Numbered from the stretch's first letter, positions 15,211 through 24,613 are shown. The stretch: DNA of 64,000 nt from Roseburia sp. AF12-17LB (GCF_003479605.1 NZ_QUHR01000005.1:62001-126000), one strand, 5' to 3'. Notes: a model not told the origin generated them from the letters alone. Made by a program: numbers and translations.

Positions 15211-16782
15211 ATGGCAAGTGCGGTTAAACCAAAGAAAGAAATATCAATGGAAGAAGCACTTTGGAAAAGTGCTGATAAATTGAGAGGTTCTGTTGAGCCT
15301 GCGGAGTATAAGCACGTTGTTCTGAGTTTATTCTTTCTTAAATTTGCCAGTGACAAGTTTGAGGAATGCCGTAATAAGATTATTGCTACACACGGCGAAA
15401 AGTATGCGGATATGAAGCCGTTTTATACTCAGGAAAATGTATTCTATCTTCCTGAAGAAAGCCGTTGGAAATACATTATTGAAAACGCAAAGCAGGACGA
15501 TATTGCCCTGAAGATAGATACAGCACTTTATACGATTGAGAAGAACAACCCGGCACTGAAAGGTGCTTTGCCGGATAACTATTACTCCCGCTTACATATT
15601 GATACGGCAAAGTTGGCTTCTTTGCTTGATGAAATCAATCGTATCAACACGGATGATAAAGAGAACGACATTATAGGTCGTGTATATGAGTATTTCCTCA
15701 GTAAGTTCGCTCTTGCAGAAGGAAAAGGTAAAGGAGAGTTCTATACACCAAAGTGCATTGTAAACCTGATTGCTGAAATGCTTGAGCCTTACGACGGAAT
15801 ACTGTATGACCCTTGTTGCGGTTCGGGCGGTATGTTTGTGCAGTCCATCAAGTTCGTAGAAGCACATAGCGGTAATAAAAAGAAAGTGTCTATTTACGGT
15901 CAGGAATACACAAATACCACTTTCAAACTGGCAAAAATGAACTTAGCTATCCGTGGTATTTCTGCAAATCTTGGAGAGATGGCAGCCAATACATTTACCA
16001 ATGACCAGCACAAAGACCTTAAAGCAGATTTTATTATGGCAAACCCGCCTTTCAATCAAAAGCAGTGGAGAGCCGAAAATGAGCTTATAGACGACCCTCG
16101 TTGGAACGGATATGAAGTTCCGCCAACAAGCAACGCAAACTATGGTTGGATACTGAATATTGTTTCCAAACTCTCTCAAAACGGTGTGGCAGGTTTCCTG
16201 CTTGCCAATGGTGCATTATCTGATGATGGTACAGAGTTGAAAATCAGACAGCAGCTTATAGAAAATCACTTGGTAGAAGCGATTATTATTCTTCCGAGAA
16301 ACCTTTTCTATACCACTGACATCAGCGTTACCCTTTGGGTACTCAATAAGAATAAAAAGGCTCGTGTTGTTGAACAGAATGGAAAGCTAAAACGCTATCG
16401 TAATCGAGAAGATGAAATACTCTTTATGGATTTGCGACAGATGGGAAGTCCTTATGAGAAGAAGTACATTGAATTGACAGAGGAAGATAGAGCCAAAGTT
16501 ACAAGTGTATATCATAACTGGCAGCAGGAAGGCTATGAGGAAACTTATGAGAATGTGCCGGAATTTTGCTATTCTGCTTCTTTTGATGAAGTAAAGGAAA
16601 AAGGATTTACTCTTGTACCGAGCAGATATATTGAGTTTGTCAACCGTGATGAGAACATCGACTTTGATACCAAAATGAAATCATTGCAGGGAGAACTCAA
16701 AGAACTTCTTGCTCAAGAGGAAAAATCTAAATCAGATTTGCTTGCTGTATTTAAGGAGTTGGGATATGAAATCGAGTTATGA
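15211..16782 (+). CDS. hsdM: Type I restriction-modification methyltransferase subunit HsdM
   Basis: 523 aa, full length for HsdM. The N-terminal helical domain (KSADKLRGSVEPAEYKHVVL) is followed by the N6-adenine methyltransferase core, with the AdoMet site DPCCGSGGMF near residue 200 and the catalytic NPPF near residue 278. It methylates adenine in the target of the HsdS subunit, protecting host DNA, and is also needed in the restriction complex M2S R2. Its 3' end overlaps the first hsdS by 17 bases. Confidence 0.95.
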   Translation: MASAVKPKKEISMEEALWKSADKLRGSVEPAEYKHVVLSLFFLKFASDKFEECRNKIIATHGEKYADMKPFYTQENVFYLPEESRWKYIIENAKQDDIALKIDTALYTIEKNNPALKGALPDNYYSRLHIDTAKLASLLDEINRINTDDKENDIIGRVYEYFLSKFALAEGKGKGEFYTPKCIVNLIAEMLEPYDGILYDPCCGSGGMFVQSIKFVEAHSGNKKKVSIYGQEYTNTTFKLAKMNLAIRGISANLGEMAANTFTNDQHKDLKADFIMANPPFNQKQWRAENELIDDPRWNGYEVPPTSNANYGWILNIVSKLSQNGVAGFLLANGALSDDGTELKIRQQLIENHLVEAIIILPRNLFYTTDISVTLWVLNKNKKARVVEQNGKLKRYRNREDEILFMDLRQMGSPYEKKYIELTEEDRAKVTSVYHNWQQEGYEETYENVPEFCYSASFDEVKEKGFTLVPSRYIEFVNRDENIDFDTKMKSLQGELKELLAQEEKSKSDLLAVFKELGYEIEL

Positions 16783-17290
16783 TATTTTAGGAAACCATAT
16801 CCGACTGATTGATACTCGGAACAGAGAAAGCATAACAGACAGAGTTTTGGGAATTAACATAGACAAGTTCTTTATGCCGTCGGTTGCAAATGTCATTGGT
16901 ACGGATTTGAGTAAATATAAACTGATAACAAAAGGAAAGTTTGCGTGTAATCCAATGCACGTTGGTCGTGATGAACGACTTCCGGTTGCATTGTATGATG
17001 AAGAAGAACCTGCTATTGTTTCTCCGGCGTATTTTATGTTTGAGGTAGTAGATAACAGCATTTTGAATGAAGATTATCTGATGATGTGGTTTCGCAGACC
17101 GGAATTTGACCGTATTTGTTGGTTACATACTGACGGAAGTGTTCGTGGTGGGATTACTTGGGACGATATTTGCAGACTGGAATTGCCTATCCCACCTATT
17201 GAAAAACAGCTTGAAATAGTGAACAGTTATAAGGCAATTACGGAAAGAATTGCTTTAAAGCAGAAGATAAATGATAATTTAGCGGCTTGA
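16766..17290 (+). CDS. hsdS: Half-length HsdS specificity subunit (first TRD only)
   Basis: 174 aa, about half a normal HsdS. It carries one target recognition domain and the conserved spacer helix ending ITERIALKQKINDNLAA, then stops where recombination site A (17268-17281) begins a partner cassette in reverse orientation. ATG 16766 follows TAAGGAG, within the end of hsdM. Joined at the site to the minus-strand cassette, the frame would continue NDNLAEQCACV... and give a complete two-domain HsdS. In the present orientation it is truncated; half-HsdS proteins can sometimes dimerise, so activity cannot be excluded. Confidence 0.88.
   Translation: MKSSYDILGNHIRLIDTRNRESITDRVLGINIDKFFMPSVANVIGTDLSKYKLITKGKFACNPMHVGRDERLPVALYDEEEPAIVSPAYFMFEVVDNSILNEDYLMMWFRRPEFDRICWLHTDGSVRGGITWDDICRLELPIPPIEKQLEIVNSYKAITERIALKQKINDNLAA
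17268..17288 (+). repeat. Recombination site A (hsdS inversion)
   Basis: Contains the core TAAATGATAATTTA (17268-17281) plus GCGGCTT. Sites B and D carry the same core in inverted orientation and site C in the same orientation; A and D share 21 bases. It encodes the spacer helix of the half-HsdS on the plus strand and the stop codon (TAA) of the reversed cassette on the minus strand. Confidence 0.85.
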
Positions 17291-17923
17291 GAGTTGGGCA
17301 ATCAATGTGCTTTGAAGCTCCTTGAGTTTCAGTATCTCGGATTGATTGTAAGAACGAACCTTTTCGACTTCTTTCAAAACACCTGTAATAGCCAACATGG
17401 AAGATTCGCAAGGTAAATATATTGGCAACTCACATTGTTTAGTTATTCCAATGTAAGCTCTTGTACTTCCACCACCAGCAAATGATTCCAAAATTGACTG
17501 GAAATAGCTTGAGGTAAAATAGTATCTGAGATAAACATTGCTTAATCCTTTATGAACTCGATAGTAGGTAACCTGCGGAGTAAGGATGATGTAATCATTA
17601 CCTTCTGGTACAATAGCAACTCTGCCCAAAGTTGCCTTATGTGTTAACAACACATCATTGGGTTTTGCAAATCCTTTTCTAAGAGAGCTCGCTTGTTTCT
17701 CCGAAATAAATGCGCACTGAGAAAGGTCAACAAATCCATCAGATAAATTGTTTGCCATAATAAACGGAACACCTGATGCAACATAATCGCTTACCTTGGG
17801 ATGTATCTCTCCATGGTTTCCGTCCATAGGAGGATCAATAAACCCTCGGTCAATCAAATCCTGCACCGTGTACTTAATCCAAGGTTTGCCACATTCTAAA
17901 TCAGCTGAATACTGATTGTACAT
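17279..17923 (-). CDS. Silent HsdS cassette (second TRD) in reverse orientation
   Basis: 214 aa, a target recognition domain with the C-terminal conserved helix of HsdS (SEILKLKELQSTLIAQLSSR), lacking the first domain. It has no own ribosome site. Its open frame extends upstream through site B (17945-17958) as NDNLAEQCACV, exactly the phase needed to fuse to the half-HsdS after inversion between sites A and B. It is therefore a stored specificity module, expressed only in the other orientation. Its stop codon is supplied by site A. Confidence 0.88.
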   Translation of the reverse strand: MYNQYSADLECGKPWIKYTVQDLIDRGFIDPPMDGNHGEIHPKVSDYVASGVPFIMANNLSDGFVDLSQCAFISEKQASSLRKGFAKPNDVLLTHKATLGRVAIVPEGNDYIILTPQVTYYRVHKGLSNVYLRYYFTSSYFQSILESFAGGGSTRAYIGITKQCELPIYLPCESSMLAITGVLKEVEKVRSYNQSEILKLKELQSTLIAQLSSR

Positions 17924-17944
17924 AACGCAAGCACATTGTTCAGC

Positions 17945-17958
17945 TAAATTATCATTTA
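17945..17958 (-). repeat. Recombination site B (hsdS inversion)
   Basis: Core TAAATTATCATTTA, the inverse complement of site A's core, located at the 5' end of the silent cassette. A and B enclose a 691-bp invertible segment. Confidence 0.85.
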
Positions 17959-17978
17959 CCGAAAAGGAGGGTTCATAT

Positions 17979-18272
17979 ATGGCATCACATAATTTCGCCT
18001 TTGAAGGTGGAGAAATATTGACCGGAATGGGTGCATCGTGGTTTGTGTCCTATGCCTACTATGAAACGGTTGACCCGTCTCACAGAAATTGGGCGAAGGT
18101 ATCGACTACACAGCCCAGGATTTCCAAATACAACAAAGGTAAACAGTATCACAGGGCTTGGCTGAAAGAGGTTCTTGCTATGAACCCTGCCAACCTCAAT
18201 AAAAACACCATCGGGCTTGATGCAGCTCAGACCAAAGCTATGGCGAAAGCTGTCCTGGAAAAGCTCGGCTAA
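17979..18272 (+). CDS. Small protein of unknown function inside the hsdS locus
   Basis: 97 aa, basic, no membrane segment. It begins MASHNFAFEGGEILTGMG and contains VSYAYYETVDPSHRNWAKV and a Lys-rich C-terminal helix (AAQTKAMAKAVLEKLG). ATG 17979 follows AAGGAGG with ideal spacing; the in-frame ATG at 17916 lies upstream of recombination site B. It sits between site B and the recombinase gene and would be inverted by B-C recombination. It might be a recombination accessory or directionality factor, but that is only positional inference. Confidence 0.65.
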   Translation: MASHNFAFEGGEILTGMGASWFVSYAYYETVDPSHRNWAKVSTTQPRISKYNKGKQYHRAWLKEVLAMNPANLNKNTIGLDAAQTKAMAKAVLEKLG

Positions 18273-18358
18273 CCAGTTAACAACTCCTACCGACGGCGGG
18301 AGTCCTAAAAAGAACAGCCGTTGCTTGTCGTTCTCAAATTTGCAAAGGAGAAACGACG

Positions 18359-19342
18359 ATGAAACAGAATTTAATCAATGATGTTGTTCAAGGGATGTTA
18401 CCATACTTGAATAATGGACAGACTGAAAAGTTGCAAGAGGTATTGCATTTCGCACTTTTTAATTATCAGGTAACGCAGGATAAAGAACACGAGGAAATCT
18501 CAGAGCAGAATTTGGTGGAGCTATTCCTTTCGGCAAAGCGAATCGAAGGTTGCTCTGAGAAATCCCTCAAATACTACCAAACAACGATTGAAGCAATGCT
18601 CTATCAGCTTCAGAAAGATGTAAAGCAAATCGTGACCGATGACATAAGAACATACCTTACGGAATATCAGAACCGCAAGCATTCAAGCCGTGTTACGATT
18701 GATAATATAAGGAGAATACTCTCCAGCTTTTTCTCTTGGCTTGAGGATGAAGATTATATTCTGAAAAGTCCAGTCAGGAGAATACATAAAGTTAAGACTG
18801 GAACAAGCGTTAAGGAAACTTATTCCGATGAAGCACTTGAGCTTATGCGTGATAGTTGCACAGAGCTTAGAGATTTGGCAATGATAGATATGCTTGCTTC
18901 AACGGGAATGCGTGTCGGAGAGATGGTTCTGCTCAATCGTGAAGATATAAACTTCAATGAGCGAGAATGTATTGTGTTCGGTAAAGGTGATAAAGAGCGA
19001 ATTGTGTACTTTGACGCAAGGACGAAGATACATCTGCAAAACTACTTACAGAGCCGAAAAGATGATAATCCGGCATTGTTTGTTTCCTTGCAGTCACCGT
19101 ATAACAGAATGAAAATCGGTGGCATAGAAGTTAGACTTAGAAATTTGGGTAATCGCTTGGGTTTGGCAAAGGTACACCCGCATAAGTTCCGACGAACCCT
19201 TGCGACGATGGCAATAGATAAAGGAATGCCCATTGAGCAGCTTCAACAGCTCTTGGGACATAGAAGAATAGATACGACCTTGCAGTATGCAATGGTCAAA
19301 CAGAGCAATGTAAAGATGGCTCACAGAAAATACATTGGATGA
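18359..19342 (+). CDS. Tyrosine-family site-specific recombinase of the hsdS locus
   Basis: 327 aa. An N-terminal SAM-like DNA-binding domain (EQNLVELFLSAKRIEGCSEKS) is followed by the catalytic domain with the expected residues: R in STGMRVGEM, H-x-x-R in HPHKFRRTLA, H in LLGHRRI and Tyr in TTLQYAMV. Recombinases of this type between hsdS genes invert specificity segments at short inverted repeats, giving phase-variable methylation. It probably acts at the four TAAATGATAATTTA sites. ATG 18359 follows AAAGGAG. Its 3' end abuts the second hsdS. Confidence 0.92.
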   Translation: MKQNLINDVVQGMLPYLNNGQTEKLQEVLHFALFNYQVTQDKEHEEISEQNLVELFLSAKRIEGCSEKSLKYYQTTIEAMLYQLQKDVKQIVTDDIRTYLTEYQNRKHSSRVTIDNIRRILSSFFSWLEDEDYILKSPVRRIHKVKTGTSVKETYSDEALELMRDSCTELRDLAMIDMLASTGMRVGEMVLLNREDINFNERECIVFGKGDKERIVYFDARTKIHLQNYLQSRKDDNPALFVSLQSPYNRMKIGGIEVRLRNLGNRLGLAKVHPHKFRRTLATMAIDKGMPIEQLQQLLGHRRIDTTLQYAMVKQSNVKMAHRKYIG

Positions 19343-19349
19343 GGCGATT

Positions 19350-20471
19350 ATGATGAAAGAAGGCTACAAAATGCTTGGCAATTTTATCAGACAAGTTGAT
19401 GTGAGAAATACAGAAGGTAAAGAGGAAAATCTCTTGGGGGTTTCAGTTCAGAAAAAATTTATACCCTCGATTGCCAATACAGTTGGAACAGATTTCGCAA
19501 AATACAAAGTGGTAAAAAGACGACAGTTTACATACATTCCAGATACTTCTCGACGTGGAGATAAGATTGGAATAGCATTTTTGGAGGATTACGAGGAAGG
19601 ACTTGTCAGCAATGTATATACCGTATTTGAAGTGATTGACGAAAAACAAATGTTACCGGAGTATTTGATGTTGTGGTTTAGCCGTCCGGAATTCGATAGA
19701 TATGCCCGATTCAAATCCCACGGTAGTGTTCGTGAAGTAATGGATTGGGATGAAATGTGTAAGGTAGAATTACCAGTTCCGCCCATAAATGAGCAGAAAA
19801 AAATCGTAAAAGCGTATAAGACGATTACCGATAGAATAGCACTGAAGCAGAAGATAAATGATAATTTACTGGCTACATCACAAGCTATTTTCAAGTCTTG
19901 GTTTGTAGATTTTCAGCCTTTTGAGGGAAAATGCCCCTACTTTTGGCGAAATGGCTGTGTAGAGGATATTGCCGAGTTCTATGACTCTATGCGTAAACCC
20001 CTTTCTACGTTAGAAAGAACCGATATGGAAAAGGTATATCCATACTATGGTGCTGTATCTATTGTTGATTATGTTGATGATTACTTATTTGACGGTGAAT
20101 ATCTTCTCGTTAGTGAAGATGGTATTTATGTCGTAGACGAAAATGGACATCCGTTGCTACAACATATAACCGGGAAGTTTTGGGCAAATAATCACGCACA
20201 TATCTTAAAAGGTAAAGCTGGTTTTACAGAAGATAGTTTGTATTTATTCTTGGCAAATACTAATATGGCTCCTATTGTTACTGGAGCAGCACAACCAAAA
20301 ATCAATCAAGCAAACTTAAAAAGTTTTCCTTTAGTTATCCCTGATAGTGAAACTTTGTCCAAATTCAATGCGTTAATTGAACCATTTTTCGACCAACGCT
20401 TGAGCAATGTAGCGGAAATCAAGGAATTGGAAGCTTTAAAGGAATTGCTTCTTTCACAGCTCACACATTAA
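19350..20471 (+). CDS. hsdS: Full-length HsdS specificity subunit (two TRDs)
   Basis: 373 aa, complete HsdS. TRD1 (residues about 1-150) resembles the first half-HsdS in layout. The spacer helix ITDRIALKQKINDNLLATSQ contains site C, followed by TRD2 and the terminal helix LKELLLSQLTH. ATG 19350 is preceded by GATGAGG; the upstream TTG overlaps the recombinase gene. In this orientation it is the expressed specificity subunit. Sites C (19855) and D (20477) flank its second domain, so that domain can itself be inverted out. Confidence 0.93.
   Translation: MMKEGYKMLGNFIRQVDVRNTEGKEENLLGVSVQKKFIPSIANTVGTDFAKYKVVKRRQFTYIPDTSRRGDKIGIAFLEDYEEGLVSNVYTVFEVIDEKQMLPEYLMLWFSRPEFDRYARFKSHGSVREVMDWDEMCKVELPVPPINEQKKIVKAYKTITDRIALKQKINDNLLATSQAIFKSWFVDFQPFEGKCPYFWRNGCVEDIAEFYDSMRKPLSTLERTDMEKVYPYYGAVSIVDYVDDYLFDGEYLLVSEDGIYVVDENGHPLLQHITGKFWANNHAHILKGKAGFTEDSLYLFLANTNMAPIVTGAAQPKINQANLKSFPLVIPDSETLSKFNALIEPFFDQRLSNVAEIKELEALKELLLSQLTH
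19855..19868 (+). repeat. Recombination site C (hsdS inversion)
   Basis: TAAATGATAATTTA, same orientation as site A, inside the spacer helix of the full-length hsdS. The preceding 14 bases (AAGCAGAAGATAAA...) also match site A because the two hsdS genes are homologous here. Confidence 0.85.
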
Positions 20472-20490
20472 GCCGCTAAATTATCATTTA
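20470..20490 (-). repeat. Recombination site D (hsdS inversion)
   Basis: AAGCCGC plus core TAAATTATCATTTA directly after the stop of the full-length hsdS. Inverted relative to A and C. Confidence 0.85.
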
Positions 20491-20505
20491 ACGGAGGTGG
20501 TATGT

Positions 20506-21390
20506 ATGACAACAGCAGAAATAATTCAAATAGTCATTGGAATATTGTCATTAGTGGCAACAATAGCTGTTTCGTTTTTGATATATTGGTTACAAACACG
20601 GCACGAAAAAGAAATTCAAAAACTACAAGCGGAAAAAGAGTTAGAAATGAAGGCACGGTTATTTTTAATTGATAATGAGCCTGAGAGAGATTATTTACCA
20701 TGGTGTGTTATAGTTGCTAATTTACATCCACTTGAAAGACATTCCAGAAAGATTTACACGGCATATTGTCGTTGTACGGAAGAACTTCAGAATGAAATAT
20801 TGCGTCAAGCAGGATATAAAAGTAATTCAATACAGGGAACTCGTTGGGTACAGAAATGTATAATGGATTTGGAAAAGGATATTGAGCGATATAATTTAGG
20901 TAGAGATTATCTGTATGATGGAGCAAAGTATTTTCATAGAAGCTATGAGAGATACCGTGATTTGCGGTGGAATGGTACACCAAGTGTGTTTGAACCCATA
21001 AATAAGGATAATAAATCCAGAAGAACTTTCAATATAAATCAACTGTCTGTTGGGGAGTATGTAGATGAGTATTTTTATTACTACATTGAAAAGAAAATGG
21101 AATTTGACGAAGGTACACCTATTCCACCAATGGATTATGTATGGAGTTCTCAAAATCTTGCATATTGTGAAGAAGAAACAGTGTGTATGTGGTTAATGGA
21201 GTTGATTGAAAGTATTGCTATTGTAATAAGAAATAGAAAGTCTGATGAAGAAATAAATCAAAATCCATTAGAATATACAGATGCACAAGCTGAAACATTT
21301 GAGGACAAGTATTATGAGGTAATACAACAGCTTTATAATACTTATTATAAGAGTATTGCGGAGAATAAAAACAAAAGGAAGAAAAGCTAA
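20506..21390 (+). CDS. Membrane-anchored protein of unknown function in the restriction locus
   Basis: 294 aa. One N-terminal membrane helix (residues about 4-27, IIQIVIGILSLVATIAVSFLIYWL), a basic/acidic coiled stretch (HEKEIQKLQAEKELEMKARL), then a soluble domain rich in Tyr and Arg with no motif I recognise. ATG 20506 lies 8 nt after GGAGG; the ORF-internal GTG at 20497 overlaps that site. It lies between hsdS and hsdR, so it may be an accessory defence gene acquired with the locus. Lower GC than hsdR suggests a different origin. Confidence 0.65.
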   Translation: MTTAEIIQIVIGILSLVATIAVSFLIYWLQTRHEKEIQKLQAEKELEMKARLFLIDNEPERDYLPWCVIVANLHPLERHSRKIYTAYCRCTEELQNEILRQAGYKSNSIQGTRWVQKCIMDLEKDIERYNLGRDYLYDGAKYFHRSYERYRDLRWNGTPSVFEPINKDNKSRRTFNINQLSVGEYVDEYFYYYIEKKMEFDEGTPIPPMDYVWSSQNLAYCEEETVCMWLMELIESIAIVIRNRKSDEEINQNPLEYTDAQAETFEDKYYEVIQQLYNTYYKSIAENKNKRKKS

Positions 21391-21409
21391 CGCAAAAGGA
21401 GTGAACGCA

Positions 21410-24400
21410 ATGGCAAATTTTAATGAACACGCATTGGAAATGTCAATAATGGAGTTGTTCAAAGACGAGGAGTACACCTATGTCAGTGGCGACCAGATAC
21501 ACAGAGAAAGGACAGAGGTTCTGCTTACGGGCGACCTGAAGCAATATCTCTATAATCGCTATGCGAAAGACGGTATCACACCGAGTGAGGTGGATAGTGT
21601 CATTTTAATGTTGCGTAATATTTCCGGTACGATTTATGAAGCAAACAAAGCTGTATTTAAGTTGCTTTGCGATGGCTTTATTCTTAACCGTGAGGACAGA
21701 ACGCAGAAAGACCTCTATATTGAACTTATTGATTTTGACACTCCCGAAAACAATATTTTCAAAGCGGTTAATCAGTTTGAAATTGAGGGCGTAAATAACC
21801 AGTTGCGTATTCCAGATGGCATTGTGTTTGTAAATGGTATTCCTGTTGTTGTTCTTGAGTTTAAGAGTGCGGTACAAGAAAATACGACCATAATGGACGC
21901 ATACAAGCAGCTTACAATCCGTTACCGTAGAGATATTCCGGAGATTTTTAAATACAATGCTTTTGTTGTTATCAGTGATGGAGCAAATAATAAATATGGT
22001 TCTTTCTTCAGCCCGTATGATTTCTTCTATGCGTGGAGAAAGATAAATTCAGACGATAAAGAACTGGACGGTATCAATTCTCTTGTAACAATGATAAAGG
22101 GACTTTTCCGAAAAGACCGTTTGCTTGAAGTTATCAAAGATTTTATTTATTTTCCGGATAACTCCGATAAGGATTTGAAGATAGTGTGCCGCTATCCACA
22201 GTTCTTTGCGGCAAATAAATTGTATGAGAATATCAAGGCTCATCTTCGCCCTGAAGGAGATGGTAAAGGTGGTACATATTTTGGAGCGACAGGGTGCGGT
22301 AAGAGTTATACAATGCTTTTTCTTACTCGTATGTTGATGAAAAGCAAATACTTTTCTTCTCCGACCATTCTCATTATTACGGACAGAACAGACCTTGACG
22401 ACCAGCTTTCCAAGCAGTTTGTCGGTTCAAAGAAATATATCGGAGATGAAACTGTTGTAAGCATTGAGTCTCGTGAGAAACTTCGTGAGGAGCTTCAGGG
22501 ACGAGAGAGTGGCGGTGTTTATCTGACTACCATTCAGAAATTTACAGAGGATTTGCAGCTTCTTACAGACAGAACGAACGTTATTTGTATTTCTGATGAA
22601 GCACACAGAAGCCAAATCAATCTCGACCAAAAGGTTAAGATTACAGAGTCCGGTGTTCAGAAAACCTATGGCTTTGCCAAGTATCTGCATGACTCTTTAC
22701 CAAATGCGACTTATGTTGGATTTACCGGAACTCCGGTTGATGGAACAATCGAAGTCTTTGGTGGTGTTGTAGACGCATATACAATGACGGAAGCTGTTAA
22801 GGACGGTATTACAGTTAATCTTGTTTACGATGGTCGTGCAGCCAAGGTTATGCTCAATCAGGATAAGGTAAGACAGATTGAAGAATATTATGCTCAGTGT
22901 GAACTTGAGGGGGCAAATGAACATCAAGTAGAAGAAAGTCAGAAAGCAGTTGCCAAAATGGAAGTTATTATTGGCGACCCTGATAGACTTCGTGCTGTTG
23001 CGGAGGATTTTATCAAGCATTATGAAACCCGTGTGGCAGAAGGTGCAACCGTAGCAGGCAAAGCAATGTTTGTATGTTCCAATCGAAATATAGCATACGA
23101 TTTCTATAAGATAGTAAAGGAACTCAGACCGGAATGGACAGAAAAGAAGATTTGTGATGACGGTGTTGTTCTGAGTGAGAAAGATAAAAAAGAGTTGAAG
23201 CCAATGGAAAAAATTAAGTTGGTTATGACTCGTAATAAAGATGATGAAAAAGAGCTATTTGATATGCTTGGCACAAAAGAGGATAGGAAAGAATTTGACC
23301 GTCAGTTCAAAAATCCGAAGTCGAACTTTAAGATTGCCATTGTTGTAGATATGTGGCTGACTGGTTTTGATGTGCCGGAGCTTGATACGATTTACATTGA
23401 TAAGCCTATTCAGCAGCATACCCTTATTCAGACGATTTCCCGTGTAAATCGTGTATGCGAGGGCAAAGATAAAGGTTTGATTGTTGACTATATAGGTATT
23501 AAGAAAAATATGAATACCGCCCTCAAGAAATATACGAATTTTGAGAGCGAAGAATTTGAAGGTGTGGAGCAGTCCATCACGATTGTAAAAGACCAGTTAG
23601 AAGTCCTTGGTCAGATGTTCCACAACTTTAACAGCAGTGATTTCTTCAATGGTTCCCCTACCGAACAGCTTGCCTGCTTGAACCGTGCGGTTGAGTATGT
23701 GCAGTTGTCTGAAGAACTGGAAAGAAGATTTATGGCAGCAGTCAAGAGAATGAAACAGGCATTTAACCTCTGTAGTTCAAGTGAGAAATTCTCTGATGAA
23801 GATAAGGATTATATTCATTTTTATTGTGCTGTCCGTTCTATCCTTTTCAAGTTGACAAAAGGTGATGCACCGGATATCGAGCAGATGAACGCTCGTGTCC
23901 GCAAAATGCTTGAGGGGGCAATTCAGTCCGATGGTATTGAGGAATTATTTGAAACCGGAAAGCATATATCGGTTGATATTTTCAGCGATGAATATATGAA
24001 TAAGATAAACGCTATTCAGTTGCCGAATACGAAAATTAAGATACTTCAAAGACTTCTTTCTCAGGCAATCGACGAGTTTAAGAAAGTCAATAAGATTATG
24101 GGGGTAGAATTTGCAGACAGACTCAAAAAGGTTGTTGATGAGTATAATAACCGACGTCGTGATGAAGCGTATGCCAACGAAGTCCTTGATGATGTTGCGG
24201 AGCAGCTTGCACAGTTGTTGTCTGAACTGAAAACAGAAAAAAACTCATTCAAGAATATGGGCATAGATTATGAGGAAAAGGCTTTCTATGATATTTTGAA
24301 AGCAGTTGCCAAGAAGTATGAGTTTGAATATCCGGACGATAAAATGATTGAATTATCCAAGAGGATAAAGCTGATTGTTGATGATAAGTCACGTTATACT

Positions 24401-24550
24401 GATTGGTCTGCCCGTGATGATATTAAGGCAAATCTGCAAGTGGATTTAATATTGCTGCTTGATGAGTTCGGCTATCCGCCAGTAACCATTGATGATGTTT
24501 ACAAGGAAGTTCTTGAACAGGCAGAGAATTTTAAGAAATATGCGAATTAA
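21410..24550 (+). CDS. hsdR: Type I restriction endonuclease subunit HsdR
   Basis: 1046 aa, normal length. An N-terminal PD-(D/E)xK nuclease domain (IPVVVLEFKSAV gives the E-x-K) is followed by the SF2 translocase motor with Walker A GATGCGKSYTM near residue 291, DEAH near 395 and motif VI-like QTISRVNRV near 680. Together with HsdM and HsdS it translocates and cleaves unmethylated DNA. The gene overlaps the end of the preceding reading frame in sequence, but ATG 21410 after AAAGGAGTG is the clear start. No break is seen; the locus looks functional. Confidence 0.95.
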   Translation: MANFNEHALEMSIMELFKDEEYTYVSGDQIHRERTEVLLTGDLKQYLYNRYAKDGITPSEVDSVILMLRNISGTIYEANKAVFKLLCDGFILNREDRTQKDLYIELIDFDTPENNIFKAVNQFEIEGVNNQLRIPDGIVFVNGIPVVVLEFKSAVQENTTIMDAYKQLTIRYRRDIPEIFKYNAFVVISDGANNKYGSFFSPYDFFYAWRKINSDDKELDGINSLVTMIKGLFRKDRLLEVIKDFIYFPDNSDKDLKIVCRYPQFFAANKLYENIKAHLRPEGDGKGGTYFGATGCGKSYTMLFLTRMLMKSKYFSSPTILIITDRTDLDDQLSKQFVGSKKYIGDETVVSIESREKLREELQGRESGGVYLTTIQKFTEDLQLLTDRTNVICISDEAHRSQINLDQKVKITESGVQKTYGFAKYLHDSLPNATYVGFTGTPVDGTIEVFGGVVDAYTMTEAVKDGITVNLVYDGRAAKVMLNQDKVRQIEEYYAQCELEGANEHQVEESQKAVAKMEVIIGDPDRLRAVAEDFIKHYETRVAEGATVAGKAMFVCSNRNIAYDFYKIVKELRPEWTEKKICDDGVVLSEKDKKELKPMEKIKLVMTRNKDDEKELFDMLGTKEDRKEFDRQFKNPKSNFKIAIVVDMWLTGFDVPELDTIYIDKPIQQHTLIQTISRVNRVCEGKDKGLIVDYIGIKKNMNTALKKYTNFESEEFEGVEQSITIVKDQLEVLGQMFHNFNSSDFFNGSPTEQLACLNRAVEYVQLSEELERRFMAAVKRMKQAFNLCSSSEKFSDEDKDYIHFYCAVRSILFKLTKGDAPDIEQMNARVRKMLEGAIQSDGIEELFETGKHISVDIFSDEYMNKINAIQLPNTKIKILQRLLSQAIDEFKKVNKIMGVEFADRLKKVVDEYNNRRRDEAYANEVLDDVAEQLAQLLSELKTEKNSFKNMGIDYEEKAFYDILKAVAKKYEFEYPDDKMIELSKRIKLIVDDKSRYTDWSARDDIKANLQVDLILLLDEFGYPPVTIDDVYKEVLEQAENFKKYAN

Positions 24551-24613
24551 AGAATTGATTGGAGTAGGAAAAAGTTTTCAGATGATAGAATTAGAAGAGG
24601 AAGGAATTGCGTT

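Noticed and set aside
16709..16765. Upstream start for the half-HsdS
   Set aside because: It lies deep in hsdM with no ribosome site; ATG 16766 has TAAGGAG.
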